From assembly GCA_033980235.1 (NCBI GenBank), contig CM067070.1, positions 28,238,627 through 28,302,626 of the forward strand: DNA of 64,000 nt, read 5' to 3'. This DNA comes from Diadema setosum (Eukaryota > Echinodermata > Echinoidea > Diadematoida > Diadematidae). Position numbers and translations under genes: made by a program. The notes below the pieces were generated by a model. That model worked only from the letters and a program-made list of their open reading frames with translations. It had not been told where the DNA came from and did no database searches. Positions 46,767 to 59,039 of the stretch are shown here, piece by piece (position 1 is the first letter of the stretch; every line of letters begins with the position of its first letter).

Positions 46767-47009
46767 GTAAATGAAGAGTTTGTTCGCAAAAACCGATAAG
46801 TCCATATTTGCCAAATGGAGATATTTGCGATGAAAGGTAAAGAAAAATAAAGAGAATAATAAGAGAATTTTTGCTTCTCTTGACCATAACTTCAATATGT
46901 AGTGACCAATATATTATTTAAAAGGTACTATTTTGTACTTTATGACAGAGACCGTACTTCCAAATCGTCAAAAATGGACTTATCGGTTTTTACGAACAAA
47001 CTCTTCAAA
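46767..47009. mobile_element. TGAAGAGTTTG palindromic MITE, copy 2
   Basis: Left 'TGAAGAGTTTGTTCGCAAAA', right 'GAACAAACTCTTCA'. The interior matches the copy at 16125-16372 in inverted orientation, for example the 'CCAAATGGAGATATTTGCGA' side near 46810. Confidence 0.8.
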
Positions 47010-48290
47010 AATGCAGTTTTAACGGACGTGTCACCAACAAGCTGTTTTACCTTTCATCTTTCCTAAAGACCTGTGTAGTAGTGCGTAGATGTTTCCTTGC
47101 CATGACTTATTTTCTAAATGTTTATGTTGTCGTGCATGCTTTTGTATATTTGTTTCCAGTGGTCCGTTCTATTGCTTGCCTGTTGATATTGACTACATAC
47201 CATGTTGCTGTTTTATGCAGTTTCTTGTAAGTAAATATGTACAAAGAATGTAGCTGAAAGCGTTGAAGGATTTCTGACAATGGCGCATTTATCATGATGG
47301 TGAGTATGCAACTGGCTTTTCGATTGAAAGAAATAAATGTGATAATTTTTTTGTAGTTTCTTGCGTGTACAGGTGACTTTTTTTTAACATCCTGCAGAGA
47401 ACAACTTAAATTATGCTCTCCGTCAAATAGCATAAATCTTTGTTTTGATATTTGTTTTGGTTCTAAAATGGTGTACAAAATAGTGTTCTCAAAGCAAAAT
47501 CTGATTCAAACATTGATAAACACTATTGCTGTGCCCTTAGTGGGTACATCAGACAGTACATGTAATGTAAAAGATGAAAACAATGACAAAATGTGTGACA
47601 TCCTTCACAACATTAAATCACTTCTTCTATTTCGGCACTACTCCAGATAAATTAATCATATCATACAAATATGTGCTTGCAGAAAACTTTGAAATAATAG
47701 CTATGCATGTTTTCAACTAAGTGAATCTAGCATTACCCTCGATCAGCTCCAACAACACGTGCATTTTAGCGTCTTTGTCAAGCGAAAGCGAAATACAGTG
47801 CTCGTTGTGTACCATACAATATGTTTAACACATAGGGTCAGGCTGTCCCCTATCACCACGAAGAGCATCAAGACCAGATGTCCTTCCATCTTGAAGGAGT
47901 AGTCGCCAGTTACTATGCTCCAAATCCAACTCACAATGTCAGGAACTCTAGACACCATGAAGACACAATTTGCTATGGTGAAAAGCCACTAAACGAAGAT
48001 TCTGTTCGTGTTTCTTTATTGTAATCAAGTGTGGGCTATAAGTGCGAAGACTTTACTCAATTGTATTTTTTTTTTTAGCAACAAAATAATATGTTTATCC
48101 GAAAATGAAATAAGTTTTGCTAATTAATATGAAAAGAAAAAGAAAGAATATTCTTTAGTCCGGAAAGAATAATCTGTGGCAAGCTGGAAGGCGATCACAT
48201 TTTCTTTTTTTTTTCTTTCATCGATAATACCATTACAAAATAATTGCAATTAAATAATAAGTGTCTGCATTGTGCGTGCTTGTTTGTGTA

Positions 48291-48327
<37 letters not shown>

Positions 48328-48654
48328 TTGTGTTCATTAGATTATCACTGTGTAATATCCTACCATTTTTCGTGTTAAAAATACACTTCATGGATGAACA
48401 TGAAAAAACATGGAAAAACTATTTTTCTTCCCATACATACTAAGTAGCTTGCAGTTATTGTGTATGCGTGTGTTTGTTTATTTGTTTTTTACATCACTTA
48501 CAGAGAAATGGAACAAATTGTGCCTGTACATCTTTATAAGGATAACACAGGCCGTATATTGCCCCTAAACGAAGTAACAAATTATCTTGATTACAAATCT
48601 TACTTCATATTTGGATTAAGGATCCCTTTTTATTCATTCATTTTCATTTATTTA

Positions 48655-48685
<31 letters not shown>

Positions 48686-49019
48686 TATTTATTTATTTAT
48701 TTTTTTTTTTTTGGGGGGGGGGAGCTCTTTTACGTCTTAAAACTTACAAATTAGCTACTCATTCTCGGATTAACGAATCTGCGGAAAACGAACCTTAAAT
48801 GTAATTGTCGGAATTTAGATATCTCTGAATAACGAACCTCTGGAATTACAATCTGTAATTGAATTCATAGCCAGTGTCAAGGGGCTGAACCTCCAGGGCC
48901 AGAATTCTCTGGAAATTACATTTGTTTAGCAGAGGTTTACTCCGCGGTCAGACTACCACATACAACAAGAGAAGCTTAGAAACTAGGCAACGAATCGAAT
49001 GAAATACCTTGAATTTAAG
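47010..49019. other. Intergenic sequence
   Basis: No gene is recognised. It holds (TG)n at 48294-48326, (TTTA)n with a T/G run at 48645-48721, and a fragment of the TTCGTTATTCCGAA family at 48750-48855 (GGATTAACGAATCTGCGG, ATAACGAACCTCTGG). Confidence 0.5.
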
Positions 49020-49589
49020 TTTGAAAGTTTGAAAAGATTTTATTTTCTGCATTTCATATTTTCTTTCAGAATAACAAAAATAACAAAGGCAGGTTCAATT
49101 ACACAAATACAATTCTGAAAATTATTGACATATTACATAGTAAGTCATGTTTTGTATGTAAAGACAAATGAAACGTTAAATAACATACAAAATGTTTATA
49201 TGGCCAATAATGACTTAACTCACAGTACAATATATAATATATACATATGATGCAGAGGGCCGCCGTTATAAGCCGTGCTTGAACAGACGGACAGCCAGAG
49301 TTAAATTACCATTTATTTTTATTCGTAGTACTTGAACACTAATACAGATGGGCCATGTTAAAGTGCGTGTAAATCCAGTTTTATACAATTACTTTGTAAA
49401 CAGGAGTGGTGCCTGTGAGTGCGTGTGCAGGTGATGAAGCGCGAAAGTGTTGATGGTCAGCACTTCTAAGAAAATGATTGGATATGTTATAATATGGGCG
49501 AAGGGTCAAGCAGCAAAGTAAAAGATAAGGAAAAGGGGGTGGACCAAATATTGCCTTGTTGTTGAGTATAAGAGGTACATGTTTAATGA

Positions 49590-51122
49590 TTACTGTACCG
49601 TATGATATTGTGCCAAGAAATATTTCTTTGTATTTGCCTTAAAGGAATAGAGAGATGTGCACTGTTTTATGTGGAGAGGGAGTGAATTCCAAATATCAGG
49701 CCCGTTATGCCGAATTGATTTTTGAGCTAATAGGAGTTTAGGGTTATTCAAATGGAAATCATTACGATGGCGCGTGGGGTAAGCATGGACATCCCTGTTA
49801 AGGGAAAATGCGTTGTGGAAGAGTGGGAGTAGATTTTGCGTGTATTTGAACATAAATATTGCTGTTTGAAATTTGTGTATATCGTCAACTTTAAGAACTT
49901 TTAGTCTAAGGAATAATGGATCAGTATGTTCTAGATAATGTGAGTTGGTACATATTCTTATTGCCTTTTTCTGTAAAAGAAAAATAACATTTACTTTGGT
50001 TTTATTACAGTTTCCCCAGACAACATTACAATAATTAATGTATGGTAAGATTAATGCATTATATAACATAATGAGTACTTTTTCCGTTACAAAATATTTT
50101 AATCTCCGAAGTATTCCAATGGCTTTGGATATTAATGTGGTTATATTGTCAATGTGGTTATTCCAATTTAAGTTGGAGTCAAGGGTTACCCCTAAGAACT
50201 TGGTTGATTTTTTTTTCAATAATGGGCATACCATCAATAATAATGTTATTAGGCATTATCGGTTGCAAATGTGAAGTATTGAAGTTTATAAAACACGTTT
50301 TATCTATATTTAGTGATAATTTATTGCATTTAAACCATGTAGAATTTTTTGCAAGCTCAGAATTAAGTATATCAACTAGTGTGTTTAAACAGTTGTGAGA
50401 GTAGAAGACACTGGTATCGTCCGCGAATAATACATAGGTGAGAAGGGTTGAGGAATTTATGATATCGTTGAAATATATAAGAAAAAGTAGAGGTCCTAAA
50501 ATGGATCCCTGTGGTACACCGCAAGTAATATATGACTTAAGCGAGGTACTTGAATGAAATGCTACGTATTGCTGACGTTGGGATAAATAATCTCGGAACC
50601 AGGAAAGAACTATTCCTCTTATGCCATAATTATGTAGCTTTTTTAATAAAATTCCATGGTCTATTGTATCAAAGGCCTTTGCTCAGGTCCATAAAAACTC
50701 CTATCACGTGCTGTTTGTTCGCAATAGAATCGATAATTTTGTCACAAGTTTGAATGATTGCAAAATCTGTAGAAAAACCTTTGCGAAAGCCAAATTGGTT
50801 AGGATTTAAAATGTGGTTATCAACCAGAAACTTATACAAACGTTCATGTGCAATCTTTTCAAGGACTTTGGAAATGACGGGCAATAATGAAATTGGACGA
50901 TAATTCTTTATTTGGGACGCATCATCTTTTTTGTGAATAGGGATTACTTTCGCAATCTTTAAAGAATTTGGGAAGATCCCAGTAGATAATGATAAGTTAC
51001 AAATATGTACTATGGGGGTTACTAAAAAATGTATTATTTGTTTTAGTAAATGCATACTTAATCCATCGTGGCCACAAGATCTACTCGACTTAAAAGATCG
51101 AACAATATTCAGTATTTCATTT
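49590..51122 (-). pseudogene. CR1/Jockey LINE: reverse transcriptase half, two frames
   Basis: The RT begins with KVIPIHKKDDASQIKNYRPI and FGFRKGFSTDFAI, and continues to VFMDLSK. One extra G in AAAGGCCTTTGAT (about 50680) breaks the expected D-L-S-K-A-F-D-T motif. The next frame carries CGVPQGSILGPLLFLIYFND and FADDTSVF. The last frame (50237-49590) has KFLGVTLDSNLNWNNHI and the terminal YPTRHRNDFHLNNP region. Catalytic aspartates are intact, so the damage is recent. Confidence 0.8.
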
Positions 51123-52583
51123 TCATTCGTGGGAGAATAAAGAATTATTATTACTTTCCGGAAGGTAATCTGTAAAATTTCCAGCGTTTGGAAGTATTGT
51201 TGAGGCGAGATTGGGGCCTATGTTGGTAAAGAACTTATTAAAACAATTTGCAATGATTTCAGGGTCGTTAATATCTTGGTCATTTTCGGAAATAACGGTC
51301 GGGAGTTCTTTCTTTTTATTCTTAATAAGGTCATTGATAGTTCGCCACAGTTTGGTTTTACTGTCCTTATTTGATTCTAGTATGTCTGAATAATATCGCT
51401 TTCGAGATGCCCGGATTAATGTGGTTAATGTATTTCGATATGTTCTGTATTTTGCTTTGTTCTGTGGTGTTGGTTTACGTAAGGATATTTTATATAAGCG
51501 ATTACGGGTGAGTATAGAACGCATTAGCCCTTTGGTAATCCATGGTTGTTTTGTTTTTGCGCGATTGTTCTTATTAACTAAGGGAATACGATTATTATAA
51601 TAATAAAGAAATTTATGCAAAAACATTTCGTAAGATAAATTCGCGTCATTGACCGAAGTCACATCTTGCCATTGTTCGCGTGATAAATCAGATATTAATG
51701 AATTAATATTTTCGTGAGATTCTTTTCTTCGCGTTCTATAGCATTTATGTTTTGGTTGAACGTTTCCAATCTGCTCGTGAATGGTAAATATTGGAAGATG
51801 ATCAGATATATCTGAATAAAGTATGCCATTAGTATAGTTTTTATCAATGATGTTAGAGAAGATGTTATCGATTAAAGTCTCAGTTGACGTGGTGTTACAG
51901 ATTCTCGTAGGCTTATTAATGTGAGGATAAAGACTACTTAATGATAATGTGTTATAAAATCTAGAAGAATTATGGTTTGTCGTACTTAGTAAACCAATAT
52001 TGTAATCCCCAATTAAGAACAAACTTTTATTTTCATGAATAATTGTATTTGAAAAAATTTCAATGCTGTCTAGAAATAAATCTATTTCGTTATTTGGTGA
52101 TCTATAAATGATACCTATAATAATATTTTTAGTTTTATCATTTATAATTTCGACGAATAAGCTTTCAAAACCATTAATGGATAAGTCAGGTCGGAGTTTG
52201 TAACGAAGTTGATTATGTATATACAAGGCTACTCCACCTCCTCTTCCAGTCCTTCTATCTGCACGAATCATATCATAATTTTGAATACTAAACATATTTG
52301 GGGAGACATAATGCAACCAAGTTTCAGAAATTCCTATTACGGAAAAGGCAAAATGGTGAAGAGAGTTTAAGAGCGTTTCGATTGATTCAAAGTTCTTATT
52401 CAAGCTTCGTGAATTGATATGAATGAGGCTGAAGTATTTATCTATGGAAAAACTGTGAACAGATCGACTGTCATTTCCAGTTTGGGGGCAAAATTCGGAA
52501 TTGAATTCGTCAATTGTGAAGTATTCACTATGATGATCTGCTAAATATTGGTCCCCAGCTTCGTGTGCAGGTTCGTTATTCAT
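51123..52583 (-). pseudogene. CR1/Jockey LINE: endonuclease half of the ORF
   Basis: 486 residues in one frame. Segments: acidic N-terminus; HINSRSLNKNF (first EN motif); ISETWLH; RRTGRGGGVALYI; GIIYRSPNNEIDLFL; LIGDYNIG; YSDISDHLPIF (catalytic D/H); then a linker rich in Lys/Arg (TRNRLYKISLRK). The frame is left near 51135, where the downstream RT continues one frame over (PTNENEIL...SCGHDGLSMHLL). Confidence 0.8.
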
Positions 52584-52720
52584 TATTCAAAGGAGAACAC
52601 GACGGAAGAAATGGAGGCCATTGAACACAGACGCGCGTCGTACTGTGGGTGAGTGCAAGTGAATGAGTGGAAGGTTGCCTAATGTGTGTGTGCATCTCGC
52701 GTACGAGAGGGAAAGATACA

Positions 52721-53189
52721 AAATGTTTAGCTCTACTGGATTCGGACAGTTATAGCAGACTATCTTTGTGAAGTGCAGGAAATATTACAAGTCTCTGATA
52801 AATATCTTTCTATGATAATTTAGGACAAAACTTATTATTTTGTTTAGTAGAAGTTTGTAGAAATTTGTAAATTGGAATAATACGAAGAAATAGTTCAGAA
52901 TTAATGAATACTAAAAGTCGTCGAATATGACTGTAATTGTTCGAGAAATATATACATCAAAAATTCGCAAGAAACAAAATCTGGCATAAGATACTGTAGC
53001 GATTCTCAAAACTAAATTCACGATAGTATGAATGCGAGAAATATCAGAAAAAATATAGTTATCATTTACAGTCTCACTAATTCTTAATTTCCGATACCCC
53101 AACAGATAGTTGTTGGAACAGGTTTGTGACTTGTTATTATGTAAATAAACATCTTGGAACCGTAAACATTTGAAAATTTCAAGCTTCTC
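52721..53189. other. Sequence between LINE and duplication
   Basis: AT-rich; no gene or clear repeat is seen. Confidence 0.4.
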
Positions 53190-53846
53190 TTGAAAATTGA
53201 AAATGACTCATGCATCTTGGACGATCGGGTGCAACAAAATTTTAGTGATGCATGTTGCCTATGCTGCATGCATGATAAGAAGCAATCAGTAAGGTGCATG
53301 CATCTAGTATCATGCGTTTGAACAAAGACATAAAATTATCAATTGGAACAAAAACCAAAAGGCTACGGATATGGCGTTTTTACCCCTTTCCGCACACAAT
53401 AAAAAAAAAACAAAAAACAACTGAATTTGAATAATTCAGTACACTATAATAGTATCACTGGTGTTTTAACTACATAATGTACATAATTCAGGTAGAATAG
53501 GTAGATCGATAAATTGATCGATTATAAGTAGATCGATCGATCATGAAAATTGAAAATGAATCGTGCGTCTTGCACGATCGAGTGCAACAAAACTTTGATG
53601 ATGGATTTTGCCTATGTTACATGCATAATAATGAAGCACACAGTAAAATGCATGTATTTAGTATCATGCGTTTGAAGAAAGACATAAAATTATCAATTGA
53701 AACAAAAACCAAAAGGCTACGGAAATGGCGTTTTTGCCCCTTTTCGCACACAATAAGAAAAACAACAACTGAATTTGAATAATTCAGTACACTATGATAG
53801 TATCACTGGTGTTTTAACTTCATAAATCAAGTGGAATAAGTAGATC
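53190..53846. repeat. Direct duplication, ~352 bp period
   Basis: Two copies starting GAAAATTGAAAATGA at 53192 and 53544 share 'AGTATCATGCGTTTGAA', 'AAACCAAAAGGCTACGGA', 'GGCGTTTT', 'AATTCAGTACACTAT' and 'AGTATCACTGGTGTTTTAAC'. They differ by scattered substitutions. A GATC-rich spacer (53500-53541) lies between. The second copy ends at the tail of the L1/Tx1 LINE. Confidence 0.85.
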
Positions 53847-54563
53847 TTTTTTTGTTTTAAAGAATATTTTATTCTTCATCAATGGAAACATAATATACAA
53901 ATAAATTGATACAAAAATCTCCGGACCAATTTTATAGTCCTTTTCAACCTTGGATGCAACACTGATACCAAAACTTTACATCGGTTTAACATGTTTTGAT
54001 ACACTCTGGTACATTTTTTTTTCACAATCATTATATACAATCCATATAAACATCTCTTCTTTTCTAGTTTTACATTACTAATTCCTCAATCTCTTAACAA
54101 TTTTTTTCTTTCATTACATAATAATTTCTATTAACTGAATCACTTCCCCAAAAAATATTTCTTTTCAGCTTTCATACAATCCAACCTAAAATATCAATAT
54201 CCATTGATTGAAGTTTTTTGTTAAAAAAAACAACAAAACCAACCCCTCGCCCCCCCCCCCCCTACTCAGTACCCCCATCCATTCTCCCTCTTACTACCCC
54301 ACCCCATCCCCCTCCCCCTTCCAGAACCCCCATCACAACAAAACCTCAAAAGCAACTGAAACCTGTGTGTCCTGACTTACATTATAACACTTAATACGAG
54401 TGCGTGGAAAAGGCATTTCCTGGTGGATGTGCGGCAGACCATACTCTGTTAAATAAACGTAAAGCAAATTCTCAATTCTTTTTCCAGTTTTCCCACTTTT
54501 GTAAATGTATTGACAACGTATTACGTATAACTGCTAATTTTTCTTCTTCTAACCTATCCTGCT

Positions 54564-55661
54564 CTATAGACCTTTCAATGAAATATTCCGTTGGGGTGTC
54601 TTATTTTTCCTTCCTAAAAAAAGCAATTTCTTCACCAAAATTATAACATGGTTAACTAACTGAGCTTTTCCTTTATCTGGTAGCTCTATACCAAAAAAGA
54701 TCTCTTCCCAACTCAACTGTTGCAAATCAACATATTCAAAGAAAGTACTACATTTTCCCCAAACTTTCCTAGCAAAATCACATGTATAAAATATATGTTT
54801 ATACGTCTCTTCCTCATTATGACAAAAAGAACATAAATTATCATTTACGAACTTAAACTGAAATAATTGATGATTTGTGTACACTATTCCATGCAATAAT
54901 CTATATTGGAAATCCCTCAAAGCAGAACTCAAGGTGCTACTTCTTATCCTACTAAAAATACATTTTATATCTCTATTAGAAAAATCACAAAAATATAAAT
55001 TTCTCATTTTTTCTATCACCGAAGAATCATCACTTACTTTCTTCACTAATTCAACATAAATGTCCTTAGAGGTAATCTTTTCCAGAGGAATTTCCTTCCC
55101 GTTTCTTATAAAAGTCATTTCATCTACATTTGTATTCTTCTCTATCTCTGTGTTCTCTGTATTCCTTTTCCAACCAACCGGAAGCGCATCATATATCTTT
55201 TGAATACTCAAAATATTCAAGTAATTAAATCCTTTATTATAAAAATATTCAACCGAAAATAATTTACCATTCCTATCCATTATATGTTCCAATCTAAAAC
55301 ATTTTTTCAAAAACAATTTTTCATCAAAACTGCATTTTCCCTCAATGCGAATCATTTTATTATTAAACAAAACTTCCTTCCTTATTTGATTATAATTACC
55401 TCTGAAATCCCTTGTTTTCACCCATGTTTTCAACTGATCCCTGTAAAATTCCGGTATAGACAAATTCAAAAGATAAATAAAATAGTTACAACAAAATATA
55501 AGTTTACCTCCAATATGTTTAGTAACAAACTGAAAATATTGTTTCCAATTCATTTCTTGTTTACCATAAAATAACCTTTTAACCCACATTACTCTTTGAG
55601 CGTCTATTAATGATGAAAAATGCATAAATTTTACTCCCCCGCGTTCATAATCTAATACCAA
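54564..55661 (-). pseudogene. L1/Tx1 LINE: C-terminal part
   Basis: 365 residues. Begins VLDYERGGVKFMHFSSLIDA, which should follow W-Q-G-K-P-K-L-K-K upstream in another frame (break at an A9 run near 55670). Contains the CxxC...H...C zinc-knuckle-like sequence and a helical end. Confidence 0.75.
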
Positions 55662-55807
55662 AACAGTTTTTTTTTAATTTTGGTTTCCCTTGCCAAATAA
55701 ATTCCCAAACAACCAAATCCAGTTCTTTATATACCCATTCTGGCAAAGGAGTTAGAGACCCCACATATATCAATTTAGAATAAATAAAAGTCTTCAATAA
55801 CTGAATT

Positions 55808-57196
55808 TTACCAACTAATGTCAAATCTCGTTGCTTCCACCATATTAATAATTTTTTTTATTTTACTAAGTATTTCTTTATAATTCAATTTTTCTTTCAC
55901 CTCTGGATCCAAAGTAAAATATACCCCTAAAATCTTTAACTCCGTTACTTTTTGTCCAAAAGAAAAATCATAAGCACTATCTTTACTACTTCCCAATTCC
56001 AACACTTTTATCTTATCTTTATTAAGTTTAAGTCCAGAGACCCGTTGAAAACAGTCAAAAATAAATTCGATCCTTTTGATTGACTCAAAATCTTGTACCA
56101 AAAATGTAATATCATCCGCATAAAGCACTTGTCTAACTTCATTCCCTCCAAAACATAACCCTGAAATCTCCTTGTCTTTTCTTATCGAATGCGCTAACAC
56201 TTCTATACATAAAATAAACAGATAGGGTGACAGTGGATCCCCTTGTCGAACCCCCTTTTCTATCTTAAAATACCCTGTCGACTTACCCCCGTTAAAAACA
56301 CAGCTAAGAGCATTATTATAAAGAGTAGAAATCCATTTTCGGAATACAGGTCCGAAACCAAAATATAACAAAGCCTGTTGTAAAAAACTGTGAGAAACGG
56401 AATCAAAGGCTTTTTCGAAATCAATTGCAACCAAATAGCCTGGTAACTTAAAGTGGGAAGTATGGAAAATCATGTCATCAATAATACGTATTGCTTCCCC
56501 TATATATCTACCTTTCAAAAACCCCAATTGATCTTCCATTATAATTTCCTCTAAAACCTCTGTAATTCTCATTGTTAAAACTTTAGAAAGAATTTTATAA
56601 TCCACATTTAATAAAGAAATAGGTCTATAATTCTTAATCTGCAAAACATCTTTACCTTCTTTTGCAATTAAAATAATCATTGCTTGTCTTTGGGAAGCCG
56701 ATAGTTCCCCATTATGATACGCTTCATTTAAAGCTTCTACTACTAATTGTCCGATAACCGGCCAAAATATTCTATAAAATTCAACCGTTAACCCATCATT
56801 CCCTGGTGATTTATTCAGTTTCATTTTTTCCAACACCTGTATACACTCCCTTTCTACTATTAACCCTTCACAATAATCTTTGGACTCCTCAGATAACCTG
56901 GGCAAGTCCTCAGAAAAAAACACATGATCTGAATTCAAAACTACATCTGATTTAGCATACAATCTACTATAAAAATCCTTAATTTCATTAATTATACCAG
57001 TTTCATCATAAATGATATCACCCTTTTCATTAATCAATTTTTGTATATTAGTTTTTCTTCTATTTGACTCCATTAATTGCGTAAAATATCTCACATCTCT
57101 TTCTCCTCCTTCGTACCAAGAGGCGCGGGAGCGAATCTTAACTCCTTCCTTATCATAATCATAACTAACCTGTAATTCCCTTTTTTTTTTCTTCAA
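55808..57196 (-). pseudogene. L1/Tx1 LINE: reverse transcriptase part
   Basis: 462 residues starting in the A run. Contains NKSPGNDGLTVEFYRIFWP, the fingers/palm motifs and YADD. The frame is lost near 55855 (A run), after which the next frame reads WKQRDLTLVGKIQLLKT and LPEWVYKELD, the expected continuation. Catalytic residues are all present. Confidence 0.8.
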
Positions 57197-58259
57197 GTCT
57201 CTTACATACTTCTTGATTTGGCTGACAAATCAAACTATCCTCCAACTCTGCTACCTCTCTTTCCAATTTTTCTCTATTTTCCTTTCTATTTTTAGACATT
57301 TTCTTAGAGTACGTTTGTGTAAATTGACGAATTTTCCATTTCAAAAAATCCCAAAGTACTCTTTTATCCTGAATCTCTTCCTGTAAATCTCTCTTTAATT
57401 TCAAAATTTCTTCCTTCATTTGCTGAACATAAACCATATCATTACATAAACTGTTATTAAATTCCCAATAAGAACTTCTATTTCTTATTTGATTTTCCCG
57501 GATATCCAAAAACCCTAACCCTATTGCGGAATGGTCCGGAGCAATTGAAGACATAATTTCACATTTAACCACAAAGTCTACTAAATCTTCTGAAATTAAC
57601 CAATAATCCAATCGACTTTGCATAAATGGTACTTTCTGTCTATATGTAAATTGCTTTTTTGTTGGATTTCTCTTCCTCCAAATATCTACTAAATTCCATA
57701 CTTCCATAAAATTATCCATTTCCAAATTAAACCTACTCTGACAAATTGACTTATTTCTACCAACATAATCACACTCTTCATTACGGATCTTATTAGAATC
57801 CCCTCCCATTATAACAGATACACCCTCTCTATTCATTTCCCTCAATTGTCCCTCTAAATTCTTTATCATTTGTATTTGCTCTTTTTCTTTTCCCCTAACA
57901 GGAAAATACACATTACATAAAATCAATCTTAACCCTTTCAAATTACAATACATCAATATATATCTACCTTCTACATCACTTACCACCTTTTTCATTTCCA
58001 ATTTTACTAACGAATTAACCAAAATCAAAACTCCTTTACTATGGGAGGTTCCATGACTATAAACACAATGACCGTTCCATTCCGATGTCCATTTATCTTC
58101 TACATCTCTTGTACTATATGTTTCTTGTAAAAATACAAAATCTGCCCCTTTCTCCTTACACCAAGCAAAAATTCTCTGCCTTTTACCCTTTTCTCTTAAT
58201 CCCTTTACATTTAAAGAAACATAACTACTTTTCCCCTCTCTATTATGCGCCATATACAC
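57165..58259 (-). pseudogene. L1/Tx1 LINE: endonuclease part
   Basis: 364 residues. SLNVKGLREKGKRQRIFAW, VFLQETYS (catalytic Glu), SHGTSHSKGVLILV, GGDSNKI (GDxN), QSRLDYWLIS and APDHSAIGL (D-H) follow the L1 endonuclease order. Then a coiled linker rich in Lys/Glu. It leaves the frame in a run of about 11 A that would continue into the RT part. Confidence 0.8.
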
Positions 58260-59039
58260 ACAAAAAAGTGAATCTCAGATTACTGACGGGAGTGACCGCG
58301 ACAGCAATCCGTAACAAAAAATTTGATGTGCATTTCACCATCCACCACGAAATGCCCCCTGGTAACCAAAGAGTGATAAAAACCCCACAAACGAAGAAGA
58401 AAAGAAAAGAAAAAAAAACGCACTCGTCCCTAACCCTTATACCTACCCAGCAAAGCCTACCCTATCTAACCAATTCCCAACTGGATCCCCACTAAAAAGA
58501 AATATAACCCTACAATCCACGTACTGACACCAATGAAGCTCAGTACCCTCCAGCAGCCTCTCCTCCTCCCCCGCACTACATTACGTTAAAAAAACCCCTC
58601 CATTCATATTTTAAATTCTTACCAACAAGAAAAAAAGAAAGAAAAAAAATCCTCTCAAAACTTATTTATAATGCCCTTCATCACATGCCAGCATTATCCC
58701 TACAGCTTAAAAACAATAACCGCAACCCAAAACTAATCATCACCCTACTCACCGATGTGCATAATGTCCCCACTACCCGTGTGTCGTATACACTGAACCT
58801 AAACCTTATACACACGCACAAATTAAAAAAAAAAAAATCCAAGTCCATAAAACCATGCCTCCCTTGCACAAAGGTGTGCTTATTATTACCACCTACATTT
58901 TCCTCCATGCTATCTCCCTACGCTCCTAAATCCAGCACAAAACGTAACTAATTAACGTAATAGCATAAACACACAAACTATAATAACCGGACTCACACAT
59001 AGAACGACACGCCCGGACATGATGAAACTCGAAATACAC
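58260..59039. other. Sequence 5' of the LINE ORF2, no ORF1 found
   Basis: Could be LINE 5' UTR or flanking DNA. It includes A-rich tracts but no ORF1-like coiled-coil or RRM frame. Confidence 0.4.

Larger units (their letters stand above)
49020..52720 (-). mobile_element. CR1/Jockey-type LINE, near full length, degenerate
   Basis: A minus-strand non-LTR retrotransposon. From its 5' side: endonuclease, reverse transcriptase, then a 3' UTR ending with AATAAA and short repeats of 'CTTTCAAA' near 49025-49045. Hallmarks: apurinic endonuclease motifs (ISETW, GDYN, SDHLP), RT motifs (NYRPISLLPVISK, GVPQGSILGPLLF, FADDTSVF) and the post-RT KFLGVTLDSNLNW block. Frame is broken at about 51135 and about 50685, so it is inactive. 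The 5' boundary is approximate and the exact clade is not resolved. Confidence 0.85.
53847..58259 (-). mobile_element. L1/Tx1-type LINE (ORF2), 5'-truncated or lacking ORF1
   Basis: Minus strand. Endonuclease 58259-57165, RT 57196-55808, C-terminal region 55661-54564, a 3' UTR and an A-rich tail (reads as TTTTTTTGTTTT at 53847 on the plus strand) preceded by an AATAAA-like signal. RT motifs YRPISLLNVDYK, AIDFEKAFDSV, GVRQGDPLSPYLF and LYADDITFL are of the L1/Tx1 type. The C-terminal zinc-knuckle-like part carries CSFCHNEEETYKHIFYTC. Three frame changes all fall at A/T homopolymers (about 57180, 55855, 55670). Confidence 0.88.

Noticed and set aside
58085..58495. 136-codon + strand open frame
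   Set aside because: Its first half is antisense to the LINE endonuclease and the remainder is low-complexity, so it is a shadow frame.
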